Origin: Pseudoxanthomonas sacheonensis
Lineage (GTDB): Bacteria; Pseudomonadota; Gammaproteobacteria; Xanthomonadales; Xanthomonadaceae
Assembly: GCF_010093305.1 (NCBI RefSeq)
Contig: NZ_PDWS01000004.1
Span: 124,001-188,000, forward strand
Length of the DNA: 64,000 bases
Reading direction: 5' to 3'
Positions 53,835 through 61,706 of the stretch are shown here, in pieces. Each line of letters starts with the position of its first letter. Position 1 is the first letter of the stretch. Made by a program: the position numbers and the translations under genes. The notes under the pieces were generated by a model that was not told the DNA's origin, did not search any database, and was given only the letters and a program-made list of their open reading frames with translations.

Positions 53835-54566
53835 GTGAACGACAACCTTGTACCTATCCCCGCGCTGACCGGCGGCTACGATCTGGCGGGCCGTGAGCCG
53901 CCGCGCGTGCCCAGGCCGTCGCGGGGCGAACCCTTGCGGGTACGGCGCATCCAGCCGGGAGAGCCGCTGGGGGATGTGCAGAGGCTGCGCCGCGAGGTGT
54001 ATTTCCAAGAGCAGGGGAGCAACGACAAGCAGCACAGCCGGCGCGTCTCGGACGGATTGGACGCCAGCGGCACCATCGTGGTCGTCGAGGAAGGCCGGAA
54101 AGCCGTTGCCACCTTGCGTCTGCACGACTTCGGCTCGCCCGCGGTGCAGGTCGAATACGGCAGCCTGTTCCAGATCGACCGATTCGCGCGCAGCTGGCCG
54201 CTGGAACGGGTGGCGGTATGCACGCGTTTCGCGGTGCAGGCCGAGCGGCGCGCCAAGGACGTGGTCGATGCGCTGGTGGAGGAAACCTACCGTCACGCCC
54301 ACGAACACGGCATCCAGTTCGGCCTCATCGCCTGCGAGCCCTTCCTGTACAGCGTGTTCGAGCACTACGGTTTCCGCGAATACTTGCCGCCGGCCGTATT
54401 GCCCTCCGGCCTGGCCCTGTTGCGGATGGGACTGGTGGTCGACGATGCGACGATACTGCGCGAGTGCGAGTCGCCTTTGCTGCCGCTGGTACGCAATCCG
54501 GTCGCAGGCAGCTCCGCGCATGGATGGCTGATGCGCACCTTCCCGGAAAAGAGTTCCGCGATTTAG
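53835..54566 (+). CDS. GNAT-fold acyltransferase (autoinducer-synthase/exosortase-type group)
   Basis: The 243-residue product has a GNAT-like pattern: VQRLRREVYFQEQG (about 48-61), AVATLRLHDF (about 90-99), VAVCTRFAVQAERRAKDV with break (about 126-143) with the acyl-CoA/ACP-binding turn, and a C-terminal VFEHYGFREYLPPAVLPSG (about 173-191). The REVYFQEQ opening and R-F/A pattern recall the autoinducer-synthase-like GNAT group, including the exosortase-associated acyltransferases. No exosortase genes lie nearby, so the substrate is unknown. The start is GTG 53835. Stand-alone. Confidence 0.7.
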   Translation: MNDNLVPIPALTGGYDLAGREPPRVPRPSRGEPLRVRRIQPGEPLGDVQRLRREVYFQEQGSNDKQHSRRVSDGLDASGTIVVVEEGRKAVATLRLHDFGSPAVQVEYGSLFQIDRFARSWPLERVAVCTRFAVQAERRAKDVVDALVEETYRHAHEHGIQFGLIACEPFLYSVFEHYGFREYLPPAVLPSGLALLRMGLVVDDATILRECESPLLPLVRNPVAGSSAHGWLMRTFPEKSSAI

Positions 54567-54638
54567 GAAGCGGACGTGACGCTTTGGCTCTGACCCCCCC
54601 TGCACTGCGCGCAAGCGGGAGAAAGAGCCAGGTCGCGC

Positions 54639-57269
54639 TCAATCCTGCACCGCGACCTCGGCTTCTGGTTTGGCCGCTTCAGGACTCACCCGCTCGATGG
54701 TGTGGCGCAGCTCGCGGCCGAGAATGACCTTGGCGTCCTTGGCCCAGGCGTCCAGGCGTTCGTCGAACACCAGCTTGCTGTTCTCGTCGGGCCATACCAG
54801 CTTCAGTTCGCGCAGTTTCTGGATGAAGCCGCGGAACAGGGCCTTGTCGAAGAACTCCGGCGCCGCCGGGGCGTACAGCAGGCTCAGGCGCTGCGCGGAT
54901 TGCTGGCACAGGCTTTCCAGTTCCGCCGCGCCCAGCACGCCGGGCCCGTTCTTCACCAGCACGCTGATGGCGATGTAATAGCGCTCGAACGCCTGCTGCA
55001 GCGAGTGGCCGATGGCGCGCAGGCGGAACACTTCGTCGGTCTGGCCGGCGTTGCGCTGCAGGATGCCTCCGTCGTCTTCGTTCACCAGTTGCAGCAGGCC
55101 TTCGCGCACGAATACGTCGATGGTGCTGTCCAGGCGCTCGGCGAATTCGTCCTCGCTCCAGGGCAGGAACAATTCCGCCTGCAGGAACGGGTACAGCGAG
55201 CGGCCCAGCTTGATCACCCGCTGCCGCACCATGCGCCGGTTGGTCTGGAAACAGCAGGCGATCCACGCGGCGGCGGTGAACAGGTGCAGCACGTTGTTGC
55301 GGTAGTAGCTCATCAGCACCGCGGTGTCTTCGCTGACCACGTCCAGCACGTCGCCCAGCGGGTGCTTGATGCGTTGCAGGACGTTGATGTCCAGGCCGTG
55401 GGCGATGATGCGTTCGGGCGTGTGCGGGGTGACGGTGACGCGGTCCGAATACGGCATCTCGGCCAGCAGCGTCTTGCACAGTTCGATCTGCGCGATGAGG
55501 TCGGCTTCGCCCATCGCGTGCTTGGGGGTGGACAGCAGGGCCAGCGCCAGCAGGTTGATCGGGTTGACGTCGGCGGCGGCGTTGATGCGCACGTTGATCT
55601 GATCGGCCAGCGCGTCGATGGTGTCCGACAGCCATGCGGGCTTGTCTTCCTCGCCGAGCGCTTCGCCGTTCCACTCGGGCGCATGCTTGGCCAGCACTTC
55701 GCTGAGCGGGATGGCTTCGCCGAAATTCACCACCACCTGGCCGTAGTTCTGCCGCAGTACCTTGGGGATGCCCCACAGCAGGGCCCAGATCGATTCCTTC
55801 TCTTTCGGCCTGCCGCTGAGTTCGTCCAGGTAGCTGTTGCCTTCCAGCAGCTTCTCGTAGCCGATGTACACCGGCTGGAACAGCACCGGCTTCTTCGGTT
55901 GGCGCAGGAACGCCCGCACCGTCATCGAGATCATGCCGCCCTTGGGCTGCAGCAGCCGCCCGGTGCGCGAGCGTCCGCCTTCGATGAAGTATTCCAGCGA
56001 ATAGCCGCCGGACACCAGCTGCGCCACGTACTCGGTGAACACCGCCGAATAAAGCGGATTGCCGCGGAAACTGCGGCGCATGAAGAACGCGCCGCCCTTG
56101 CGCAGAATGGTGCCGATCACCGGCAGGTTGAGATTGATGCCGGCGGCGATGTGCGGCGGCACGATGCCGCGTTCGTACAGCAGGTACGACAGCAGCAGGT
56201 AATCCATGTGGCTGCGGTGGCAGGGCACGTAGACCACTTCATGGCCGGGGGCGGCCGCCTTGAATTTGTCCAGATGGTGGACCAGTACGCCGTCGTAGAT
56301 GCGGTTCCAGACATGGGTCAGCAGGAAGCTGGCCGAACGCACCACGGGGTTGGAATAGTCGGCGGCTACTTCCCAGGCATAGGCATGGGCTTTCTTCCAC
56401 GCATCCTCGGGCTTGATGTTGTCGCGCTTGGCCTGGGTGGCGATGGCTTCGCGCACCGGTTCGGCGGCCAGCACCTGGTCCACCAGCAGGCGGCGGGTGG
56501 ACAGGTCCGGGCCGATCACCGCTTCGCGGATGCGGTGGAAGTGGGTGCGCAGCACGCGAGAGAGTTTGCGCACGGTGCGTTCGGGCGGCAGATCCTCGGC
56601 GATGCTTTCGCGGATCGAAACCGGCGCGGCGAAACGCACGATGGTGTCGCGGCCGTTCAACAGGATCGCCAGCAGGCGGCGGAAGCGGCCGACGATGGCC
56701 CAGTTTTCCGAGAACAGCACCGAGAACCAGCCGCTGGCCTTGTCCGGCGAGCGGCCGACGAAGATCGACACCGGCACCAGCTGCACGTCAAGTTCCGGGT
56801 TGGCGCGGTGCGCCTGCAGCAGGCGGGCGAGCGAGCCGGAGTGGGTCTTGGTGCTGCCCGGTTCAGGAATCAGGGCACCGGCGTTGCGCCGCGAAAGGGC
56901 CACATAGGCCCGCTTGCGGCCCAGCGGATCGCCGGGCAGCGGGGACAGCGGCGAGGGCATGCCGGCATCGCGGCAGGCGCGGTCCAGGATCAGGGCGTTG
57001 GACAGGCCGTAGTCCTCCAGCACGTAGCAGATCGGGCGGGCGTCCACGTACTGGCGCGGGTCTTCGGGCTCGATGCTGGGGGTCAGCCAGGGATCGGCCA
57101 GCTTGCTCATCAGGTTGGCCCAGAGCGGGCGTTTGGCCGGGCGCGCGGTAGGGCGCGGGCCCGCAGAGAAGGGCTCCAGCGGCGGTTTGGGCTCTGGCGC
57201 AGCAGGGTCGGACGGTGGAGGCGGCGCGTCCGGGAACGGCAGGGAGTTCTGTTCAGGCATCGGCGACAT
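54639..57269 (-). CDS. plsB: Glycerol-3-phosphate 1-O-acyltransferase
   Basis: PlsB makes lysophosphatidic acid from glycerol-3-phosphate at the inner membrane. The 876-residue product has the HX4D catalytic motif HRSHMD (351-356), a downstream GGAFFMRRSF (about 389-398), FIEGGRSRTGRL (about 430-441) and VLFQPVYIGYEKLLEG (about 459-474), in the order of motifs I to IV. A Pro-rich N-terminal region (about 10-50) is unusual but common in this family. Length is close to the typical 800 to 850. ATG 57269 is used; ATG 57260 is an alternative. Confidence 0.95.
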   Translation of the reverse strand: MSPMPEQNSLPFPDAPPPPSDPAAPEPKPPLEPFSAGPRPTARPAKRPLWANLMSKLADPWLTPSIEPEDPRQYVDARPICYVLEDYGLSNALILDRACRDAGMPSPLSPLPGDPLGRKRAYVALSRRNAGALIPEPGSTKTHSGSLARLLQAHRANPELDVQLVPVSIFVGRSPDKASGWFSVLFSENWAIVGRFRRLLAILLNGRDTIVRFAAPVSIRESIAEDLPPERTVRKLSRVLRTHFHRIREAVIGPDLSTRRLLVDQVLAAEPVREAIATQAKRDNIKPEDAWKKAHAYAWEVAADYSNPVVRSASFLLTHVWNRIYDGVLVHHLDKFKAAAPGHEVVYVPCHRSHMDYLLLSYLLYERGIVPPHIAAGINLNLPVIGTILRKGGAFFMRRSFRGNPLYSAVFTEYVAQLVSGGYSLEYFIEGGRSRTGRLLQPKGGMISMTVRAFLRQPKKPVLFQPVYIGYEKLLEGNSYLDELSGRPKEKESIWALLWGIPKVLRQNYGQVVVNFGEAIPLSEVLAKHAPEWNGEALGEEDKPAWLSDTIDALADQINVRINAAADVNPINLLALALLSTPKHAMGEADLIAQIELCKTLLAEMPYSDRVTVTPHTPERIIAHGLDINVLQRIKHPLGDVLDVVSEDTAVLMSYYRNNVLHLFTAAAWIACCFQTNRRMVRQRVIKLGRSLYPFLQAELFLPWSEDEFAERLDSTIDVFVREGLLQLVNEDDGGILQRNAGQTDEVFRLRAIGHSLQQAFERYYIAISVLVKNGPGVLGAAELESLCQQSAQRLSLLYAPAAPEFFDKALFRGFIQKLRELKLVWPDENSKLVFDERLDAWAKDAKVILGRELRHTIERVSPEAAKPEAEVAVQD

Positions 57270-57324
57270 TATGGCCTAGCGACCCGACAACGCCATCGCG
57301 TCCGCACAGGAGGAGTAGTGACAG

Positions 57325-57396
57325 GTGGGAGCGGCGTCCCGCCGCGAGCTTTTAGTGGATCCGCGCGAAGAGCTCGCGGCGGGACGCCGCTCCCAC
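57325..57396. repeat. Inverted REP pair, family E
   Basis: GTGGGAGCGGCGTCCCGCCG is mirrored by CGGCGGGACGCCGCTCCCAC, with GCGAGCTTTT/AGAGCTCGC inner arms. Between plsB and a lipoprotein gene in the same direction. Confidence 0.9.
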
Positions 57397-57399
57397 GGG

Positions 57400-58332
57400 T
57401 CAGGATGCTGGAGGCGGTGCCTGGGTGTCGGGACCGATCTGCGATTCGGGGGCTTCTTCTTCCGCCGGTATGGCCAGCGCCTGCTCCGCATGGCGCAGGT
57501 AGTCGGTCAGGTACCAGCGGCCCGCGCGGCGCTGCAGGCTGACCACGGTGTCGATTTCGCGGTCGCCCAGCGGATAGTGGACGCGCACGCGCGCCTGGTC
57601 GCCTTTCTGTTCCACCAGAACGGTACGCAGTTCCGAAAAGCTCCGGTCCAGCGACAGCCCGTAGCTGGCCAGCAGTGTTTTGGCCTGGGCGAAAAACGGC
57701 GACAAGCGCCGCAGGCTACCGGTCATGCCGGCTTCGCGGAAACTCTTTTCGTCGGTCAGGCCGGTCTTGCGCGCCGCGGCGACCAAAGGAGGAATCGCCG
57801 CCATGCCGCGCCGCGGATCGGACAACGGCGCGCGCTGGGCCCATTCGCTCAGGGCGGCGATCAACTGTGCGTAGTGCGCGCGTTCCTCGTCGGTGTACAC
57901 GCCCTCGCGCTTGACGTATTGCACGCCGAACAGCCCCAGCGAACGCGCCGCATCCTTCAGGTCCTTGTCCTGGTTGGCGAAGTTGCGCTTGAAACCCTGT
58001 TGCAGCGTGCGCTCCGAATCCGGCGCCGCCAGCGCGGACAGCAGGGCTTCCAGCTGGTCGTCCAGCGGCAGCTCGGTCAGCGGCCAGCGGCTGCGCCCTT
58101 CGCGCCAGGCGATTTCCAGCTGCGCGTATTCGGCGGGCGGCACGGCGGCCTGGGCGAAACCGACCAGGTCGTTGTCGCGCAGGCGATGGATCAGCTGCTG
58201 CACGGCGGCGGCCGGCCCGCTGGCCGATTCCGCCGGTTCAGCCGGCTGTTGCTTGCACGCAGCCAGCGCCAGCAAGCTGCATAAAGGCAAGGCGAGCAAG
58301 ATCCATCGGCATATGGGCAGGCGCGAAAGCAT
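57400..58332 (-). CDS. Hypothetical lipoprotein
   Basis: The 310-residue product has a lipoprotein signal with the lipobox LAAC (acylated Cys at about 26). The mature part starts with a short helix (AAAVQQLIHRLRDNDLVGFAQ) and contains two conserved-looking blocks (LGLFGVQYVKREGVYTDEERAHYAQ and LRTVLVEQKGDQARVRVHYPLGDREID with breaks), ending in a Pro/Ala-rich tail. I do not recognise a family. It likely sits on the inner or outer membrane facing the periplasm. It lies upstream of plsB in the same direction, with a REP pair between. Confidence 0.75.
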   Translation of the reverse strand: MLSRLPICRWILLALPLCSLLALAACKQQPAEPAESASGPAAAVQQLIHRLRDNDLVGFAQAAVPPAEYAQLEIAWREGRSRWPLTELPLDDQLEALLSALAAPDSERTLQQGFKRNFANQDKDLKDAARSLGLFGVQYVKREGVYTDEERAHYAQLIAALSEWAQRAPLSDPRRGMAAIPPLVAAARKTGLTDEKSFREAGMTGSLRRLSPFFAQAKTLLASYGLSLDRSFSELRTVLVEQKGDQARVRVHYPLGDREIDTVVSLQRRAGRWYLTDYLRHAEQALAIPAEEEAPESQIGPDTQAPPPAS

Positions 58333-58608
58333 GGAGTTGGATTCCCCGATCCTCCCTCATCTTGCTTCGCTCCCCCTGCCGCCAGCAAGCACGGGTTTCA
58401 CGTTGCTGGACATGCCTTCGCGCGCGCCATCGCATGCCTGCCCCGGCAGGCCATAAAAAAGAGGCCGTGCTTTCTTGCGAAAGCAGAGGGCCTCTGAAGC
58501 CGGCCGAAGCCGGTAGACAGTGTTGTGGCGCATTTCCGGCCGAAGCCGGACGCCGCCATGGTAAATGCCGTCAATAGTTAATGCAACGCTTCAATTAAAA
58601 GCATGTAA
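58333..58608. other. 276-bp gap between pyrF and the lipoprotein gene, with terminator
   Basis: The pyrF terminator lies at 58454-58497. Two CCGGCCGAAGCCGG units (58500-58513 and 58538-58551) form small palindromes; they may be another repeat type. No gene is seen. Confidence 0.55.
58454..58497 (-). terminator. Rho-independent terminator after pyrF
   Basis: On the minus strand AGAGGCC pairs with GGCCTCT around an inner hairpin GCTTTC/GAAAGC, followed by TTTTTT. It lies about 110 bases after the pyrF stop codon and should end the phosphatase-pyrF transcript. Confidence 0.85.
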
Positions 58609-59343
58609 CTAGTTGATTTTTATGAATTGCAAGGAAGCAATCTCGCCCTGGATGGCTTCGGCGGCGGCATATGGGTCGGCTGCGTGGCTGATGGGGCGCC
58701 CGACCACAATGGCGTCGGCACCGCGCTCGAAAGCTTCCGCCACGCCGACCGTGCGTTTCTGGTCGTCACCGGCCGGGCCGCCGGGGCGGATACCGGGGCA
58801 GACGATGGAGAAGCCGGGGCCGCAGGCGGCGCGGATCACGCCGGCTTCCTGCCCCGAAGCAATGACCCCATCGACCCCGGAGGCCTGCGCGGAAAGAGCG
58901 CGTTGAACGACGATATCAGCCGGTTCGCCGGAAATTCCCATTTGTTGCAGATCGTTCTTGTCCATGGAGGTCAGCACGGTGACGGCCAGCAGACGCAAAT
59001 CGCCGCTGCGGGCATCGGCCGCCGCCTGCATCATCCCGGCGTGCCAGCCGTGGATGGTGGCGAAGGTGACCGGCCAGCGCGACAGGCCGCGGATCACTCC
59101 GGCGACGGTGGCCGGGATATCGAAGAACTTCAGGTCGACGAAGATCTTCTTGTCCCGGCGCGCCAGCTCGTCCAGCACGGTGAAGTAGTCGCCGGAGGCC
59201 AGCAGCTCCATGCCGATCTTGTAGAAGCCGACCGAATCCCCCAGCCGGTCCACCCAGGCCAGCGCCTGTCCGCGGTCGGGCGCATCCAGCGCGAAGATCA
59301 AGCGTTCGTGTTGGCCAAGCTGCAGTTCGCCGCGCCCGCTCAC
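58609..59343 (-). CDS. pyrF: Orotidine 5'-phosphate decarboxylase
   Basis: PyrF makes UMP from OMP. The 244-residue product has LIFALDAP (15-22), FYKIGMELL (40-48), the catalytic [13 protein letters not shown] with D70, K72 and D75, GVIASGQEA (about 162-170) and CPGIRPGG (about 187-194). It begins with GTG overlapping the phosphatase stop as GTGA (59340-59343), so the two are coupled; no ATG is close to the domain start. A clear terminator follows. Confidence 0.95.
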   Translation of the reverse strand: MSGRGELQLGQHERLIFALDAPDRGQALAWVDRLGDSVGFYKIGMELLASGDYFTVLDELARRDKKIFVDLKFFDIPATVAGVIRGLSRWPVTFATIHGWHAGMMQAAADARSGDLRLLAVTVLTSMDKNDLQQMGISGEPADIVVQRALSAQASGVDGVIASGQEAGVIRAACGPGFSIVCPGIRPGGPAGDDQKRTVGVAEAFERGADAIVVGRPISHAADPYAAAEAIQGEIASLQFIKIN

Positions 59344-60254
59344 GGCGCGTAGTCCAGTGCGTCGCGCTTGGCCTGGCGTCGCGCTTGCGTCGGCTGCGCC
59401 CATTCGTTGTTGAACAGGGCCGGCTCCCAGGAGCCGTAAGTGGGATTGGGCAGCATCCACCAGCGCTCGCCGAACCAGTCGTGGTACTCGGCATACAGCG
59501 CATCGCGGTCGCTGCGCGTGTTGGACACCACCTGCACGAAGTCGCCGATCTGGTCGCCGAATTGCATCAGCACCCGGTATTTCTGCCCGGCCAGCTTGCG
59601 GCGGCAGTTCTTCTCGCTGCCGTTCTGTTCGCAATCCTTGACGAAGGTGCCCAGGCCCAGGAACACGCTGTCGTCGGCCACCGGCAGGCCCACGGCCTTG
59701 AGGTTGGCCAGGGTGGCTTCCTTCAGATGCTCGGCGCGGTTGGAGATGTACAGGACGGTCACGCCCTTGGCATTGGCGGCCTTGGCGAAATCGACCACGC
59801 CCGGCACCGGCTTGGCCTTCTTTTCCGCCACCCACTGGGCCCAGGTGACCTCATCGTAGTCCGCACCGTCGCGGATCAACCGCGCCTGGTAGGGCGAGTT
59901 GTCCAGCACGGTCTCGTCCACATCCATCACTACCGCCGGCTTCAGACCGGTGGCGGCGTTGCCGCGCTCTTCCGGCACCAGCGCATCCCAGTTCTTTTCC
60001 TTCAATGCCTTGTCCAGGTGGTCGGCGGCGGCGCGGTAGGTCTGTTCGCTGAGCGCCTTGTACTCCACCGAGGTCTGCATCCAGGCCACGGCGTTGAGGT
60101 TGTCATGGGCGGGGTTGGAGACAGGGGGCGCCGTCGCGGGGCTGGACGATCCGGCCGCTGCCGGTGCAGCCGGCGCTGCGGCGGCTGGCGTCTCCACGCG
60201 CTTGCAGGCGGACAGGGTCAGGGCGGTACAGACGGCAAGGGCGAGCAGGCGCAT
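59340..60254 (-). CDS. HAD acid phosphatase lipoprotein, e(P4)/5'-nucleotidase type
   Basis: The 304-residue product has a lipoprotein signal (LSAC, acylated C17), an Ala/Pro linker, and a HAD phosphatase core: [11 protein letters not shown] (110-120, motif I), [17 protein letters not shown] (motif II region) and [11 protein letters not shown] (motif IV). This is the class of outer-membrane 5'-nucleotidases/acid phosphatases (e(P4)), which release phosphate and nucleosides outside the cell. ATG 60254 starts the signal peptide. Translationally coupled to pyrF, a plausible nucleotide-supply pairing. Confidence 0.9.
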   Translation of the reverse strand: MRLLALAVCTALTLSACKRVETPAAAAPAAPAAAGSSSPATAPPVSNPAHDNLNAVAWMQTSVEYKALSEQTYRAAADHLDKALKEKNWDALVPEERGNAATGLKPAVVMDVDETVLDNSPYQARLIRDGADYDEVTWAQWVAEKKAKPVPGVVDFAKAANAKGVTVLYISNRAEHLKEATLANLKAVGLPVADDSVFLGLGTFVKDCEQNGSEKNCRRKLAGQKYRVLMQFGDQIGDFVQVVSNTRSDRDALYAEYHDWFGERWWMLPNPTYGSWEPALFNNEWAQPTQARRQAKRDALDYAP

Positions 60255-60336
60255 GGAGTGCATTCGATCGGGTGGCAGTCCGTGAAGTTTACCGGTTGCC
60301 GATGACAGCCTGTTGTGGCTGCAGTCTGCGGCTGTC

Positions 60337-60427
60337 GTGGCAGCGGCCTCTGGCCGCGAGCTCCGGCTTCGAACTCCCAGCCTCTGGCGCAAAAAACAAG
60401 AGCTCGCGGCCGGAGGCCGCTCCCACG
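60337..60427. repeat. Inverted repeat, family E-like
   Basis: GTGGCAGCGGCCTCTGGCCGCGAGCTC is mirrored by GAGCTCGCGGCCGGAGGCCGCTCCCAC. The arms are a little different from the other E copies. Between the divergent phosphatase and yceH genes. Confidence 0.85.
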
Positions 60428-60463
60428 TGTACTCCGCTATCCTTGCGCGCTGTTCGAGGATGC

Positions 60464-61132
60464 ATGCATATGGTTATGACCGATGAAACTTCCGCCGTGG
60501 TGCTGACCACCTCCGAAGCGCGCGTACTGGGTTGCCTGATAGAAAAGGAAGCCACCACGCCCGACGCCTATCCGCTGACCGTCAACGCGACGCAAGTGGC
60601 GGCGAACCAGAAAACAGCGCGCGATCCGGTGATGGCGCTGAATACGGGCGATGTGAACCACGCGCTGCGCCAGTTGGAGCAGAAAGGACTGGCCAAACAG
60701 GTGTTCTCCTCGCGCGCCGAGCGCTACGAGCACCGCGCCGACAAAGCGCTGGACCTGTCCAGGCAGCAACTCACCCTGATCGGCCTGCTGTTGCTGCGCG
60801 GCCCGCAGACCGTGCACGAATTGCTGGCGCGCAGCGAACGGTTGGCCTCGTTCAACGATGCCGACGATGTGCGTCACCACCTGGATCGGCTGATCCAGCG
60901 CCAGCCGGCGCTGGTCCAGCAGATACCGCGCGGTCCTGGACAGCGCGAAGACCGCTACGTGCACTTGCTCAGCGGGCCGGTGGATGTGGCTGCGGTGACG
61001 GCGCGGATCGCTTCCAGTGCAAGCGCAGCCGATTCGTCCCCCGCCAACAACGCATTGGAAGCGCGCGTACAGGCGTTGGAGAGCGAAGTGGCCGAATTGC
61101 GCGCAGCGATTGCAGCGCTGGAACAGCGCTGA
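60464..61132 (+). CDS. yceH: YceH-family (DUF480) protein
   Basis: The 222-residue product has the DUF480 double winged-helix pattern: [25 protein letters not shown] with break (about 13-37), [12 protein letters not shown] (about 45-56), [13 protein letters not shown] (about 85-97), [19 protein letters not shown] with break (about 105-123) and [14 protein letters not shown] (about 156-169). A C-terminal coiled coil ([19 protein letters not shown]) ends it. Function unknown, cytosolic. Starts at ATG 60464 (GAGG four bases upstream), 60470 or 60476 are all possible; relatives begin at the last (MTD). Confidence 0.9.
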   Translation: MHMVMTDETSAVVLTTSEARVLGCLIEKEATTPDAYPLTVNATQVAANQKTARDPVMALNTGDVNHALRQLEQKGLAKQVFSSRAERYEHRADKALDLSRQQLTLIGLLLLRGPQTVHELLARSERLASFNDADDVRHHLDRLIQRQPALVQQIPRGPGQREDRYVHLLSGPVDVAAVTARIASSASAADSSPANNALEARVQALESEVAELRAAIAALEQR

Positions 61133-61136
61133 GTTT

Positions 61137-61523
61137 TCAGGCCGGACGCTTGCTGCTGCGGAGCAGTAACAAGCTGCCCAGCAGCGTTCCCAGCAGCGAG
61201 ACCGCCAGGCCGACGCCTGCAGCGATCAAAAGCTCCAGCCACCACAAATCATGCCTGCCCGGCGCCAGGATCGCTTCCAGCAGAATGCGCAGCGCTACAG
61301 CCCAAGGCACCGACACCGCTACCCACAGCCATACCTTCCAGAACCGCGCCACGCCGAATGCGCGCGCCATCATCGCCACCACGCCGACCGCGACCAACCC
61401 GGGACCGTACAGCGATTCGGGCAGCGACAGTTGCGGGTAATCGACCTGCCAGTAGCGGAAGCCGACGCCGATCAGAGCGATGAGAAAGGCGATGAACAAC
61501 CAGGCGGGACTGGACCGGGTCAT
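61137..61523 (-). CDS. Small four-span membrane protein
   Basis: The 128-residue product has four hydrophobic segments (about 6-24, 38-55, 65-82 and 95-118), with a short basic end. It is likely an inner-membrane protein; no family is recognised. ATG 61523 follows homology-free reasoning only: it begins directly before the first span. It is convergent with yceH and ends four bases from its stop. Confidence 0.7.
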   Translation of the reverse strand: MTRSSPAWLFIAFLIALIGVGFRYWQVDYPQLSLPESLYGPGLVAVGVVAMMARAFGVARFWKVWLWVAVSVPWAVALRILLEAILAPGRHDLWWLELLIAAGVGLAVSLLGTLLGSLLLLRSSKRPA

Positions 61524-61615
61524 GGCGGTTTGGCGGATTGAGAAAACGGGCCGCCAGCCTAACGCAGGATTCCCCGTGGCGCCTTGCCATCGCGCCTCCC
61601 TTGCTCGATGCCACC

Positions 61616-61683
61616 GTAGGGCGGGCACTGCCCGCCGCCTCTTTGCCGACTGAACTCAAGCAGGCGGGCACTGCCCGCCCTAC
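61616..61683. repeat. Inverted REP pair, family C
   Basis: GTAGGGCGGGCACTGCCCGCC is mirrored by GGCGGGCACTGCCCGCCCTAC. Between the rep stop and the small membrane protein start. Confidence 0.9.
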
Positions 61684-61706
61684 CTCATGCGGATTTGTGC
61701 CGAGGA

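Noticed and set aside
54702-57542. A 946-codon open frame on the + strand
   Set aside because: Antisense to plsB, with only random His/Gln-rich sequence.
21769-61683. CRISPR array
   Set aside because: The repeats are palindromic, mostly inverted pairs and scattered in single gaps. There is no regular repeat-spacer array and no cas gene.
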